Of a stretch of DNA of 64,000 nt, positions 42,557 to 50,974 are shown piece after piece; position 1 is the stretch's first letter, and each line of letters starts with the position of its first letter. Origin of the DNA: Galbitalea sp036271875 (GTDB lineage: Bacteria > Actinomycetota > Actinomycetes > Actinomycetales > Microbacteriaceae). The notes beneath the pieces are model-generated. The model saw only the letters and a list, made by a program, of their open reading frames with translations. It did no database searches and was not told the DNA's origin. The position numbers were made by a program, and so were the translations under genes. The DNA lies in the NCBI GenBank assembly GCA_036271875.1, contig DATAZU010000035.1, positions 82,610-146,609 on the forward strand, written 5' to 3'.

Positions 42557-43476
42557 CGACGCCACCTCGATGCACGACGTTCGAGCAACGAATAGACCCA
42601 CATGACGATGATCATGGTCACGACCATTTCCAGAGCAAGAATTCCAGCGACGTTCTGCTGCCCGATCTCAGTCTCACTGGTGAGCGAGTTTCGAATATCG
42701 AGCGAGATCAGACCGCCCTGGCTGATGAGGGCGGCCGCTGTCGCGAACGAGGAGAAAGAGTTGGCGAACAGCAGGATGAGGCTTCCGAAGAATGCGGGCG
42801 CCAAAATCGGGAATCCGACGCGCGTCCAGTAAGTGAAACGCGTTCCGCCGAGAGTGGCGTTGGCCTCGCCCCAGGTCGCCTTGAGTCCCTCCATGGCCGG
42901 CATGAACGTCAGCACCATGAGCGGGATTTGAAAATAGAGATACGGCATCGCAAGGCCGGCAACCTGATAAAGCGCTGTTCCCTGGCCATTGAAGCTGTTG
43001 AGAATGTTGTTCGTCAGCCCGAGGTTGTTTTGCAGAAACTGCGTGATCACGCCCTCGGTTCCGACGAGCGTGATGAACGCGAAGGCCAGCATGATGCCGC
43101 CGAACTGGGCCAGCACGCTCGACGCGGAGTCGATTGCGGTGCGAAGGAATCCGGTCGGGCTCGTGGCGAGCAGGGCGAGACAGATCAGGGCGCCGATGAC
43201 CGCTCCGAGCACCGCGGTGACCGCGGACAGGCCGAGGGTACCGAGGTAGTCGGTCTGCAGCGACGGATCAGCGAAGGCGCTGAAGTTGGCGAAGGTGAAG
43301 CTTCCCGTGGAGCTGAAGAAGCCACTGCCGACCGCAAGAACGGCCGGGATCGCGAGGAACAGGAGTACGTAAATCGCGAAGGGAGTGAGGCCAAGCCAAA
43401 CCGCGCCGCGGCGCCGGGATGGTTTCCCGACGCCGCGCGTGGTGGTGGCTGGCGCTGTTGTAGCGGCGGCAGTCAT
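42553..43476 (-). CDS. ABC transporter permease (first subunit)
   Basis: A 307-residue permease with six predicted helices. Its EAA-type loop reads GLKATWGEANATLGGTRFTYWTRVGFPIL. An Ala/Thr-rich cytosolic N-terminus precedes the first helix (LTPFAIYVLLFLAIPAVLAV). It is PhnU/PotB-like and 23 bp downstream of the binding-protein gene, and it is coupled to the second permease. Confidence 0.9.
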   Translation of the reverse strand: MTAAATTAPATTTRGVGKPSRRRGAVWLGLTPFAIYVLLFLAIPAVLAVGSGFFSSTGSFTFANFSAFADPSLQTDYLGTLGLSAVTAVLGAVIGALICLALLATSPTGFLRTAIDSASSVLAQFGGIMLAFAFITLVGTEGVITQFLQNNLGLTNNILNSFNGQGTALYQVAGLAMPYLYFQIPLMVLTFMPAMEGLKATWGEANATLGGTRFTYWTRVGFPILAPAFFGSLILLFANSFSSFATAAALISQGGLISLDIRNSLTSETEIGQQNVAGILALEMVVTMIIVMWVYSLLERRASRWRR

Positions 43477-43499
43477 CAGTTGTTTGTTTGTCGGCGACC

Positions 43500-44642
43500 C
43501 TAGGAGATCGCAGCCTTCCAGCCCTTGGCGAGAGCGGCAGCAGCCGCGGTCGCCTGGTCAGCGGTCAGCTGAACGAAGTTCGACGGCGGAGCGCCGACCG
43601 ACTTCAGGACCGACTTGTCGACCGTTCCGGCCTTCTGCATCGCGGCGAGGGTTGCCGGGTACGCACCCGACGCCAGGTAGAGGTTCTGCACCGCGGGGGT
43701 GTAGATGAACTCTTCCCAGAGACGAGCGGCTGCCGGGTCCGGAGCGTCGACGTTGATGGCCTGGTTGTAGTAGCTGCCGAGCGCGGCGCTGCCGGAAGGG
43801 ATAACGACCTTCCAGTTCGCGTTGCCGGCCGAGCCAGCCTCGGGACCCCATGCGAGGTTGTTGTAGCTCCACTGGATGACGACCGGGGTTTCACCCGAGT
43901 TGACGGTGGCCTGCGTCGGCAGGACGTTGTTGAAGTCGCCGGCCTTCTTGACCTGCTTGAAGAAGTCGATGCCGGGCTGGATGTTGTCGGCCGAGCCACT
44001 GTTCTGCAGCGCGGCGAGGTAGACGGCGCTCGCGGCCTCGTTGGCCTCGGTCGGGTCACCCTTGATGGCAACCTTGTCGTTGTCGCTGAGCAGGTCCGCG
44101 TAGGTCTTGGGAGCCTTGGTCACCTTGGATGAGTCGTAGCCGATCGACATGAGGCCGGTGTAGTCGTAGTACCACTTGCCACCCGCGTCCTTGAAGTCGG
44201 CGGGGATGTCTGCCCAGTTCTGCACCTTGTACGGCGCAACCAGGTTCAGGTTGGCGTCGAGCACCGCGGTGCCGATGTCGAAGACGTCGGGAGCGGTGCT
44301 CTCACCCTTCTGCGCTTCAGCGGCGGAGACCTCGTCAGCGCTCGAACCATTCGGGTTCGCGGAGTTGATCTTGATCTTCGGGTAGGTCTTCTCGAACAGG
44401 GCAATGATCTTGCCATAGTTCGCCCACGACGGCGGGAGTGTGATGACGTTCAGCTGGCCCTCGGCGTTCGCCGCGGCGATCAGACCCTTCATGCCACCGA
44501 ACGCCTTGGCGCTGGTTGCGGTCTCGGCCTTTGCCTTGCTGATGGTGCTGGTCGAGCCACTGCCACTGCTTGCGCAGCCGGCGAGCGTAATCGCGGCGGC
44601 AGCAAGAACGGCCACGCCCGCGAAGTGACGCTTTGTAATCAA
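43500..44642 (-). CDS. ABC transporter substrate-binding lipoprotein, probably for 2-aminoethylphosphonate-type substrate
   Basis: A 380-residue extracellular solute-binding protein with lipobox AAAITLAGCASSG. The family-1-type fold is indicated by LNVITLPPSWANYGKIIALFEKTYPKIKI, DVFDIGTAVLDAN, YYDYTGLMSIGYDSSKV and VVIQWSYNN. By sequence alone it could bind phosphonate, polyamine or ferric iron. The adjoining degradative genes for aminoethylphosphonates make a phosphonate the best inference. It is first in the transporter operon and divergent from the PbfA-like gene across a 194-bp promoter region. Confidence 0.82.
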   Translation of the reverse strand: MITKRHFAGVAVLAAAAITLAGCASSGSGSTSTISKAKAETATSAKAFGGMKGLIAAANAEGQLNVITLPPSWANYGKIIALFEKTYPKIKINSANPNGSSADEVSAAEAQKGESTAPDVFDIGTAVLDANLNLVAPYKVQNWADIPADFKDAGGKWYYDYTGLMSIGYDSSKVTKAPKTYADLLSDNDKVAIKGDPTEANEAASAVYLAALQNSGSADNIQPGIDFFKQVKKAGDFNNVLPTQATVNSGETPVVIQWSYNNLAWGPEAGSAGNANWKVVIPSGSAALGSYYNQAINVDAPDPAAARLWEEFIYTPAVQNLYLASGAYPATLAAMQKAGTVDKSVLKSVGAPPSNFVQLTADQATAAAAALAKGWKAAIS

Positions 44643-44780
44643 GTTGATCCTCCAGGTGACTGGCCCCGGCTGTCCACGCTGTGGGGTGAACTATCGGATC
44701 CGGGGGCAGGTCCGCTAGGCAGCTTGCGCCGATACGGTTACGTACTGCTGTTGCTTTGGTGAACGATTGGGAAAGTCCAG

Positions 44781-44809
44781 TTGAGCATTGCGAGCCACAG
44801 GGCTACTCT
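44781..44809 (+). promoter_or_regulatory. Candidate promoter of the PbfA-like gene
   Basis: -35 TTGAGC (44781-44786), 17-nt spacer, -10 TACTCT (44804-44809), 27 bp before the ATG at 44837, which has GCAGGA upstream. It lies in the shared region with the divergent transporter operon. Confidence 0.35.
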
Positions 44810-44836
44810 CAGCAAAACCCGCGATAGCTTCGCAGG

Positions 44837-46240
44837 ATGACACTGGCAAGCGCTCCTCGGCGCCCTTCCGACTCGGTGCCCGCGCCGAGCGAGAGCGACA
44901 CCAATTCGAGCGGGCGACGCCAGGACTGGTCGAGCTCCCGCTCCCCCGACGATGATTTTCTGCTGCGCCGGGATGCCGCCGCATATCTCAAGCAGGCTGT
45001 CTCTACTCCGTGCCTGACGTCCATTGAGGGCGCGGAGGGCGCATACATCTTTGGTTCGGATGGAACGCCGTACCTCGATTTCCACGGAAACTCCGCGCAC
45101 CAGATCGGGTACGGGCATCCACGACTCGTGCAGGCACTTAAGAAGCAGATGACGACGCTGCCGTTCGTCCCGCGTCGTTTCACCAGTGGAGTGAGCGTGG
45201 AGTTCGCCGAGAAACTCATCGAGGTCACCCCGGCCGGCCTTGACCGAGTGCTGCTGACGACGGGCGGATCGGACGCCATCGAGGTTGCCCTCAAGATCGC
45301 GCGTGCCGCGACCGGACGATTCAAGACGCTGTCGTTCTGGGAGTCGTTCCACGGGGCGGGATTCGGTGCGGCGAGCGTCGGTGGCGAGCAACTGTTCCGG
45401 TCCGGACCGATTGGACCCCTGCTCACGGGAACCGAGCACGTGCCACCGATGGGGTGCTTCCGCGACCGTTTTGGCCCCGGGCACCGTTTCGATGAGCCGC
45501 ACACGGCCGAGTGCGGCAAACCGCTCGCCGACCTCATCGACTACATTCTGCGAACACAGGGGGACGTCGCGGCGCTGGTCGCCGAACCCATGCGCGCGGT
45601 CCCCGAGATGGCCGCCCCCGGTTTCTGGGAGGCGGTGCGTAGGAGTTGCGACGAGACCGGAACGCTGCTGGTTTTCGACGAGATCCCGACCGGGCTCGGT
45701 CGCACGGGGCGGATGTTCTCCCACCAGCACGACGGTGTTGTGCCCGACATCCTGGTGCTCGGCAAGGGACTCGGCGGCGGGATGATTCCCGTTGCGGCCG
45801 TGATCGCTCGGGCCGATCTCGACGTCGGCGCCGATTGGGCGTTCGGTCACTACACCCACGAGAAGAACCCGCTCATGGCGCGGGCGGGTCTTACCACGAT
45901 CGAGATCATCCAGCAAGAGGGCCTGGTCGAGCGGTCGGCGGAGCTCGGAGTCACCGCGCTCGAGCGCGGCCGCATCCTGGCATCCGAATTCCCGTCGATC
46001 GGCGATGTCCGCGGTCGTGGCCTGATGATCGGCATCGAGCTGGTGAAGGAAGACGGGTCACCGAATCCGGAACTCGCGGATGCCGTGCTCTACGGATGCC
46101 TGCGCCGCGGCCTGAGCTTCAAGACGACGATGGGCACGGTCCTGACTCTTGCTCCAGCTCTCACCATCCGGGAAAGCGACCTCCATCGAGCCTTCGACAT
46201 CCTGGAGTCCGCCCTCCTCGAGGCCAACGCCCAGCTGTAG
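44837..46240 (+). CDS. pbfA: Class III PLP enzyme, PbfA-like ((R)-1-hydroxy-2-aminoethylphosphonate ammonia-lyase)
   Basis: A 467-residue class III aminotransferase-fold protein. The PLP lysine is in DILVLGKGLGGGMIPVAAV, preceded by LLVFDEIPTGLGRTGRMF, with the substrate-side FGHYTHEKNPLMARAG. PbfA of this fold eliminates ammonia from 1-hydroxy-2-aminoethylphosphonate to give phosphonoacetaldehyde. The match rests on fold, the HYTHEK motif and the company of phosphonate genes; a true aminotransferase cannot be excluded. A 45-residue Ser/Pro/Arg-rich leader precedes the domain, so the start may be later. It runs divergent from the transporter and convergent with the FAD oxidoreductase. Confidence 0.7.
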   Translation: MTLASAPRRPSDSVPAPSESDTNSSGRRQDWSSSRSPDDDFLLRRDAAAYLKQAVSTPCLTSIEGAEGAYIFGSDGTPYLDFHGNSAHQIGYGHPRLVQALKKQMTTLPFVPRRFTSGVSVEFAEKLIEVTPAGLDRVLLTTGGSDAIEVALKIARAATGRFKTLSFWESFHGAGFGAASVGGEQLFRSGPIGPLLTGTEHVPPMGCFRDRFGPGHRFDEPHTAECGKPLADLIDYILRTQGDVAALVAEPMRAVPEMAAPGFWEAVRRSCDETGTLLVFDEIPTGLGRTGRMFSHQHDGVVPDILVLGKGLGGGMIPVAAVIARADLDVGADWAFGHYTHEKNPLMARAGLTTIEIIQQEGLVERSAELGVTALERGRILASEFPSIGDVRGRGLMIGIELVKEDGSPNPELADAVLYGCLRRGLSFKTTMGTVLTLAPALTIRESDLHRAFDILESALLEANAQL

Positions 46241-46301
46241 TCCCCACTGGTTTAGTCCCCCACTCCCCGCGGACGCGACCGCCGCGATCGCAGGAACCGA
46301 G

Positions 46302-47432
46302 TTACGACAGCCCAGCGAACGTACGCTCCGCAAGCCCGAACGAGATCGTCATGCCAACACCCGACGTCACTATGGCCACAGTGACGCCGGGTGCTGGTTC
46401 TTCGATCAGGAACGGCTGGCGCCCACTCGAGGCGTAGATGCCTTGCCAGCGTTCCTTGACCTTGAGTTCTTTTACGCCGAGTATTCCCGCGATCTCCTCG
46501 AGGAGGATGCGCGAGACTTTTTCCGCGTTGAAGGGGTCCATCGTGGCCGCGTAGCGATGGCTGTCGCCGACGATGAGTGTTCCGTTTGGCCGCTGCGTGA
46601 ACATCACGTTCGCGCCAATTTCCAGCAGCTCCGGACGATCGGAACCCAGTTCCGTTTTCAGTGCCGCCGCGGCCCCCGTCTCGGTGAAGGCCGGGTAGCG
46701 CAGCATGGATGTTCCGGTGAGGACTGCCGGACCGAGAACGAGTCCTTTGGGTGCGTCGACCCTGGTCATCTGCAGTGCGCAGCGTTCGATTTCGGCTTCC
46801 GCGGCGAGGTCGGGAAACAGGTAGTCGAGGTCGTGTCCGACGCAGACGATCGTCCGGGCAGCGCGGATGGGCCCTCGGCTGGTGCGCGCGTCAGCGCCAT
46901 CCGGTCCCTGGTAACTGGTCTGCCAGAGGAATGTCACGCCCTTCTGGGCGCCGAGCCAGCGCGCAAGCGAGCGACTCGCCTCGCGCGGATCGACTCGCAG
47001 GTCATCGCGAAGGCGTGCGCCCCCGAGGATTCCGCCCTCGTGTGAGGTTCCGAGTTGGGCTTTGACGTCGTGCGGTGTCAGCAGTTCGACTTCGCCCGGC
47101 TCACGCGATTCGCTAAGTTCTTCGAGCACGGCGAGCTCGGTCGCGCTGCGTGCGACAGCCAAGGCACCGGACCGCACCGAGAAGAATCCGGCGCGTTCTG
47201 AGTTCTCGAGCCATTTCTCCCGCGCCACGAGCGCGAGGTCGTGCAACTCGCCGGACTGCGCGGTGACACAGCAGTGCCCGAAATTTCGGACCGATGCGCC
47301 GACGGCCCGTGCATCTCGATCGATCACCGTTACGGTGAGCCCGCGAGAGTGCGCCGCGGCCGCATGAGCAAGCCCGACGATCCCGGCGCCGACGATGAGA
47401 ACATCCGATTCGGCGATGGGAACTGCGGTCAT
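46302..47432 (-). CDS. FAD-dependent oxidoreductase (TIGR03364-like, phosphonate-linked)
   Basis: A 376-residue DAO-superfamily flavoprotein. FAD-binding GxGxxG motif: VLIVGAGIVGLAHAAAAHSRG at the N-terminus; then VGASVRNFGHCCVTAQSGEL and the C-terminal IVTSGVGMTISFGLAERTFAG. RNFGH and a location next to a PhnX-like hydrolase match TIGR03364, flavoenzymes proposed to oxidise N-alkylated aminoethylphosphonates to phosphonoacetaldehyde. ATG 47432 is preferred over TTG 47441. It is divergent from the hydrolase with 51 bp between starts. Confidence 0.78.
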   Translation of the reverse strand: MTAVPIAESDVLIVGAGIVGLAHAAAAHSRGLTVTVIDRDARAVGASVRNFGHCCVTAQSGELHDLALVAREKWLENSERAGFFSVRSGALAVARSATELAVLEELSESREPGEVELLTPHDVKAQLGTSHEGGILGGARLRDDLRVDPREASRSLARWLGAQKGVTFLWQTSYQGPDGADARTSRGPIRAARTIVCVGHDLDYLFPDLAAEAEIERCALQMTRVDAPKGLVLGPAVLTGTSMLRYPAFTETGAAAALKTELGSDRPELLEIGANVMFTQRPNGTLIVGDSHRYAATMDPFNAEKVSRILLEEIAGILGVKELKVKERWQGIYASSGRQPFLIEEPAPGVTVAIVTSGVGMTISFGLAERTFAGLS

Positions 47433-47483
47433 GACAGGCAACTATCGCGGGCCGCGAGCTCGGCTGCCAACTCGACAGACGGG

Positions 47484-48221
47484 ATGTTGCCGAATGTTCA
47501 CCGGCCGTTTGATTTGCTGCAGTTGGCTGACGACGTGATCGAACTGGTGGCGCTCGATATGGCGGGAACGACGATCGACGACCACGGCTCGGTGTATCTC
47601 GCGCTGTCGCGCTCCGTTGAGGAAACCGGCGCACCGGTCGCGGATACCGATCTCCAGAAGTGGATGGGCACAGACAAGGTGACCGCGATTGCTGCGCTCA
47701 TGAAGCTCGGCGACCAGAACCCAACGTCAGAGCGCGTCGCCGCAGCGTTCGAGCGGTTCCGCGTCCTGCTGGCGGAGTCCTATCGCGACAATCCCCCCGT
47801 CGGACTTCCCGGTGTCGAGGTTGCGCTTCGCGAGTTGGGCGGTCGCGGCATCCGCATCGCGCTCACCACCGGATTTTCGGATGATGTCGCGCTGCCACTT
47901 CTCGACAGCATCGGCTGGACCGTTGGCACAGGCGATGAGCACCTGCTGGATGCGGTCGTTACCACCTCCCACGTCGCGGCCGGGCGCCCGGCGCCGTACA
48001 TGATCCACCACGCGATGGAGCTCACCGGCGTTACGAATGTTCGTGCCGTGCTCGCGGCCGGTGACACCGTCGTTGACCTGCTCGCCGCGCACAACGCCGG
48101 CGTGATCGGAGTCGGCGTGCTCACCGGCGCTCTGCGACGCGGTCACCTTGCGCAGCACCCGCACGCCTACATCCTCGATTCGGTTGCCGGGCTGCCCGGG
48201 TTAGCCGAGACGCAGCCCTAG
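47484..48221 (+). CDS. PhnX-like HAD hydrolase (phosphonatase-like)
   Basis: A 245-residue HAD phosphatase. The nucleophile loop is LVALDMAGTTIDDHG (DxAGTT is the phosphonatase form), the cap has WMGTDKVTAIAALM, and later motifs are LTTGFS and VAAGRPAPYMIHHAM. In phosphonoacetaldehyde hydrolase the cap lysine in MGxxK forms a Schiff base with the aldehyde; a lysine is present at that place here. The product would be acetaldehyde and phosphate. The start may be GTG 47536, which would place the nucleophile strand at the N-terminus. This is the expected last step of the locus. Confidence 0.8.
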   Translation: MLPNVHRPFDLLQLADDVIELVALDMAGTTIDDHGSVYLALSRSVEETGAPVADTDLQKWMGTDKVTAIAALMKLGDQNPTSERVAAAFERFRVLLAESYRDNPPVGLPGVEVALRELGGRGIRIALTTGFSDDVALPLLDSIGWTVGTGDEHLLDAVVTTSHVAAGRPAPYMIHHAMELTGVTNVRAVLAAGDTVVDLLAAHNAGVIGVGVLTGALRRGHLAQHPHAYILDSVAGLPGLAETQP

Positions 48222-48253
48222 CCGCGTCGGCCGCTTTCGCTACGCTCGACCGT

Positions 48254-49555
48254 GTGGTCGAGACCTCCCCCAGCCAACGCATCTCCGCTTCGCAGGCACG
48301 TAGAATAGCGCTCGCCGCGCAGGGCTTCGGTCGACCCCGTCCCGGTTCGGTCGGCATCCGCCAGCTGGATGCGACGCTCCGTCGACTCGGCGTTCTCCAA
48401 CTCGATTCGGTAAACGTCTTCGAGCGAAGCCACTATCTTCCGCTCTTTGCCCGCCTCGGGGCATATGACAAGAGCGATCTCGATCGGCTGACCTTCGGCC
48501 GAAACGCCCGATACACCGAGTACTGGGCTCATGTCGCTGCTCTCATTCCCTTCGAGACCTGGCCGCTCTGGCGCTGGAAGATGGACGACTACAAGGAGAA
48601 GTGGCAGAGCGATCCGACGAGTTGGGTTTCGACGCACACCGATTTTCTGGGCTGGCTGCGATCAGAGTTGGCAGAGAAGGGGCCGCTGTCCGCGAGTCGG
48701 GTGGAGCACGACACCGCGGGCAAACGTCGCGGCGGCTGGTGGGAGTGGTCCGACGTAAAGCTCGGGCTCGAGTACCTGTTCTATATGGGCGAGGTCGTCA
48801 CCGCCGGCCGTACCCGCTTCGAGCGCACCTACAATCTGACCGAGCACGCCATTCCCGCGCAGCTACGGAACGAGGAGATCGATCGGGATTCCGCCTTTCG
48901 AACCCTGTTGCTCACCGCGGCCGAGGCTCACGGCATCGGCACGGTCGGCGATCTCGCGGATTACTTCCGGCTTCCGAAGACGCCCGCTGCAGCTATCCTT
49001 CGGGACCTCGCGGCCGAGGGCGCGCTCATACCCGTGGCCGTCGACGGATGGACACGGGGCGGCCGTCCGCTGATCGCGTACCTGCATCCGGAGGCCAGGA
49101 TTCCGCGTCGAATCGACACCACGGCGTTGCTCTCACCGTTCGATCCGGTGGTCTGGGAGCGAGATCGCGCGCTGCGGATGTACGACTTCCACTACCGCAT
49201 CGAGATCTACACGCCTGCGCCCAAGCGCATCTACGGGTACTACACGCTTCCCGTTCTGGTCGATGATCGAATCGTCGCGCGCATCGATCTCAAGAGTGAT
49301 CGCCGGGCGCGGGTGCTTCGGGTGCAGTCCGCGTGGCACGAAGACGGACAGCCACGCGGATACGAGGGTCGCGTCGCGGGGCTGTTGCGCGAAACGGCTG
49401 CCTGGCAGGGGCTCGACGGCGTTGAAGTTCGAGGCTGGGGTGACCTCGCCGGCGCGATGGCGACCGAGCTCGGTGTACCGCTGCTGCCGCGCGTCGCCGA
49501 CATCGAGCCGGCGGCTGATGCGGATGCCGATGCGTCGTCAATGAATGGGCTGTGA
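48254..49555 (+). CDS. YcaQ/AlkX-like DNA glycosylase (winged-helix, HTH_42)
   Basis: A 433-residue member of the HTH_42 superfamily, glycosylases that unhook interstrand crosslinks and remove bulky N-alkyl lesions. The catalytic motif GVLQLDSVNVFERSHYLPLFARLG is the Q-phi-D form of the YcaQ (AlkX) branch rather than the Q-phi-Q of AlkZ. Also seen are EYWAHVAALIPFETWPLWRW, ILRDLAAEGALIPVAVDGW and LLSPFDPVVWERDRALRMYDFHYRIEIYTPA. GTG 48254 follows the PhnX-like gene by 32 bp, but functional linkage is unlikely. Confidence 0.88.
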   Translation: MVETSPSQRISASQARRIALAAQGFGRPRPGSVGIRQLDATLRRLGVLQLDSVNVFERSHYLPLFARLGAYDKSDLDRLTFGRNARYTEYWAHVAALIPFETWPLWRWKMDDYKEKWQSDPTSWVSTHTDFLGWLRSELAEKGPLSASRVEHDTAGKRRGGWWEWSDVKLGLEYLFYMGEVVTAGRTRFERTYNLTEHAIPAQLRNEEIDRDSAFRTLLLTAAEAHGIGTVGDLADYFRLPKTPAAAILRDLAAEGALIPVAVDGWTRGGRPLIAYLHPEARIPRRIDTTALLSPFDPVVWERDRALRMYDFHYRIEIYTPAPKRIYGYYTLPVLVDDRIVARIDLKSDRRARVLRVQSAWHEDGQPRGYEGRVAGLLRETAAWQGLDGVEVRGWGDLAGAMATELGVPLLPRVADIEPAADADADASSMNGL

Positions 49556-49624
49556 GTACGCCAAAAGAAAATTAGGTAGAAATTCCTCATGTCGGGGCGG
49601 ACTTTCGCCCTCCATGATGAGTTC

Positions 49625-50803
49625 ATGACAACCTCTCGTCTCCGCGTCGCTGCTGTACTGATTGCGGCTTCGGCCACTCTTCTTGCACTCACATCCTGCG
49701 CGCCGGCTGCGGGTCACGTTTCCGCTGGGGGTGGCACGTCGACGACCAAGCATCACCCCACGCCGACGCCCACCCCAACGCCGGCGGCGATGGTGCAACC
49801 GGCATCCCGATACTCCTTTGGCTGCAGTGATCTCGTGAGCGACAGCGCGGTCGCGTCGCTGTACTCGGTACCGATGAGTCCGGTCGACACGGCGCGGTTC
49901 GTGCGCCTCGATCTGGACTCCCAGATTCCGAGCGCAGACTACGTGGAAGACCTTGGGGGCCTCGATTGCACCTGGTACGACGGCGCCAAGACCAACGACA
50001 ACAGCCACGACATGAACCTCGAAGTTCTCCCGGTCACACTCGCCGAGTGGAACAAGTTCGCCCTGGGCGGCGAGACGACCATCCACAACGGCATCGAGAC
50101 CGACTGCACGAGCGATCAGGGCTTCAATTCGTGTGACTACGAGGCTTACGTGAATGGTTCGCGTTTCTACATCGAGACCACCAATATGAAGCCGGCTCCA
50201 ACAAACCTCTCGGTTCTGCCTCCCGCGGTAAAAGCAATCGTCACGGCGATCACGGCAAAACTGACGTCGACGCCGGCCGGTCCGGTGCCTGCGCCACAGC
50301 ATCCATCCCTCGCCCTTCCCGTCTCGGGTGCCGCGATGATCACCGCCGCACAGGTGCGGACCGCGATGGGTATTCCGGCAAACGTCAAGATGACGATCGA
50401 CTGCACCGGAGAGCCGGATGGTCCGTGGGAAATCGACAACGAGGCCCAGCAGGAAGTCGACGGCAGCTCGGACTGCGTGTTCGGTCCTCCCTACGACGGG
50501 GGGATCAGCGGATCATACGGACTCTACGAGTTCCTGCCCGCGGGTGAGTGGGCAGCAAAGCAGCTCCTTGGCTACACGCCATCCGAGACGCAGGTGGCCG
50601 ACCCAACCCTTCCCGCGGGGGACAGCCTCTACCAGTGGACCGACTCCGACGGCCAGCTGAACGGCGATCTGATCATCGGCGGCAACCTGATCGAGATCAA
50701 CTTCTACACGCCCCAGGATTCCGGCGAGCCGAAGGGAAGCGTGCCGCTGCCGACCGCCCTCATCAACCTTGCTAACGCTTTGGAAACGACCATTCGCGCC
50801 TAG
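49625..50803 (+). CDS. Putative lipoprotein, paralogue of the one at 53652
   Basis: A 392-residue lipoprotein: signal with lipobox LLALTSCAPAAG, Gly/Ser/Thr then PTPTPTPT linker, and two successive domains of about 160 residues. Each domain has cysteines around a short acidic stretch (FGCSDLVSDSAV, LDCTWYDG; then IDCTGEPDGPW, SDCVFGPPYD) and ends in a predicted helix (INLANALETTIRA). It shares exact length, linker and two-domain cysteine layout with the lipoprotein at 53652-54830. No named family was recognised. It is monocistronic. Confidence 0.7.
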   Translation: MTTSRLRVAAVLIAASATLLALTSCAPAAGHVSAGGGTSTTKHHPTPTPTPTPAAMVQPASRYSFGCSDLVSDSAVASLYSVPMSPVDTARFVRLDLDSQIPSADYVEDLGGLDCTWYDGAKTNDNSHDMNLEVLPVTLAEWNKFALGGETTIHNGIETDCTSDQGFNSCDYEAYVNGSRFYIETTNMKPAPTNLSVLPPAVKAIVTAITAKLTSTPAGPVPAPQHPSLALPVSGAAMITAAQVRTAMGIPANVKMTIDCTGEPDGPWEIDNEAQQEVDGSSDCVFGPPYDGGISGSYGLYEFLPAGEWAAKQLLGYTPSETQVADPTLPAGDSLYQWTDSDGQLNGDLIIGGNLIEINFYTPQDSGEPKGSVPLPTALINLANALETTIRA

Positions 50804-50882
50804 CGGGCGTCGGGTTACACTTGGCCTCGGGTCGCGACATAAGCGATTCGAGGAACTCGAAGTAGAAGGGAGTGCAGATCTC

Positions 50883-50933
50883 ATGAATGTCTTTGTGCGT
50901 TCGCACCTGCCATCCCTTCCCGAGGCCGCCTAG
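50883..50933 (+). CDS. Possible 16-codon leader ORF upstream of RIO kinase
   Basis: ATG 50883 opens a 16-residue frame (MNVFVRSHLPSLPEAA) ending TAG, preceded by AGAAGGGAG. It sits in the 170-bp leader of the RIO kinase gene, 41 bp before its start. It may be a regulatory uORF or chance. Confidence 0.25.
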   Translation: MNVFVRSHLPSLPEAA

Positions 50934-50974
50934 CTCACACCCCGCGGTGGCCTCCACATCCTTGGAGTTCACCC

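Noticed and set aside
44837..46240. PhnW (2-aminoethylphosphonate transaminase)
   Set aside because: PhnW is a class V-fold enzyme of about 370 residues; this protein has the class III motifs around its PLP lysine.
46149..47045. Plus-strand frame antisense to the FAD oxidoreductase
   Set aside because: The FAD-binding GxGxxG and RNFGH motifs fix the minus strand as coding.
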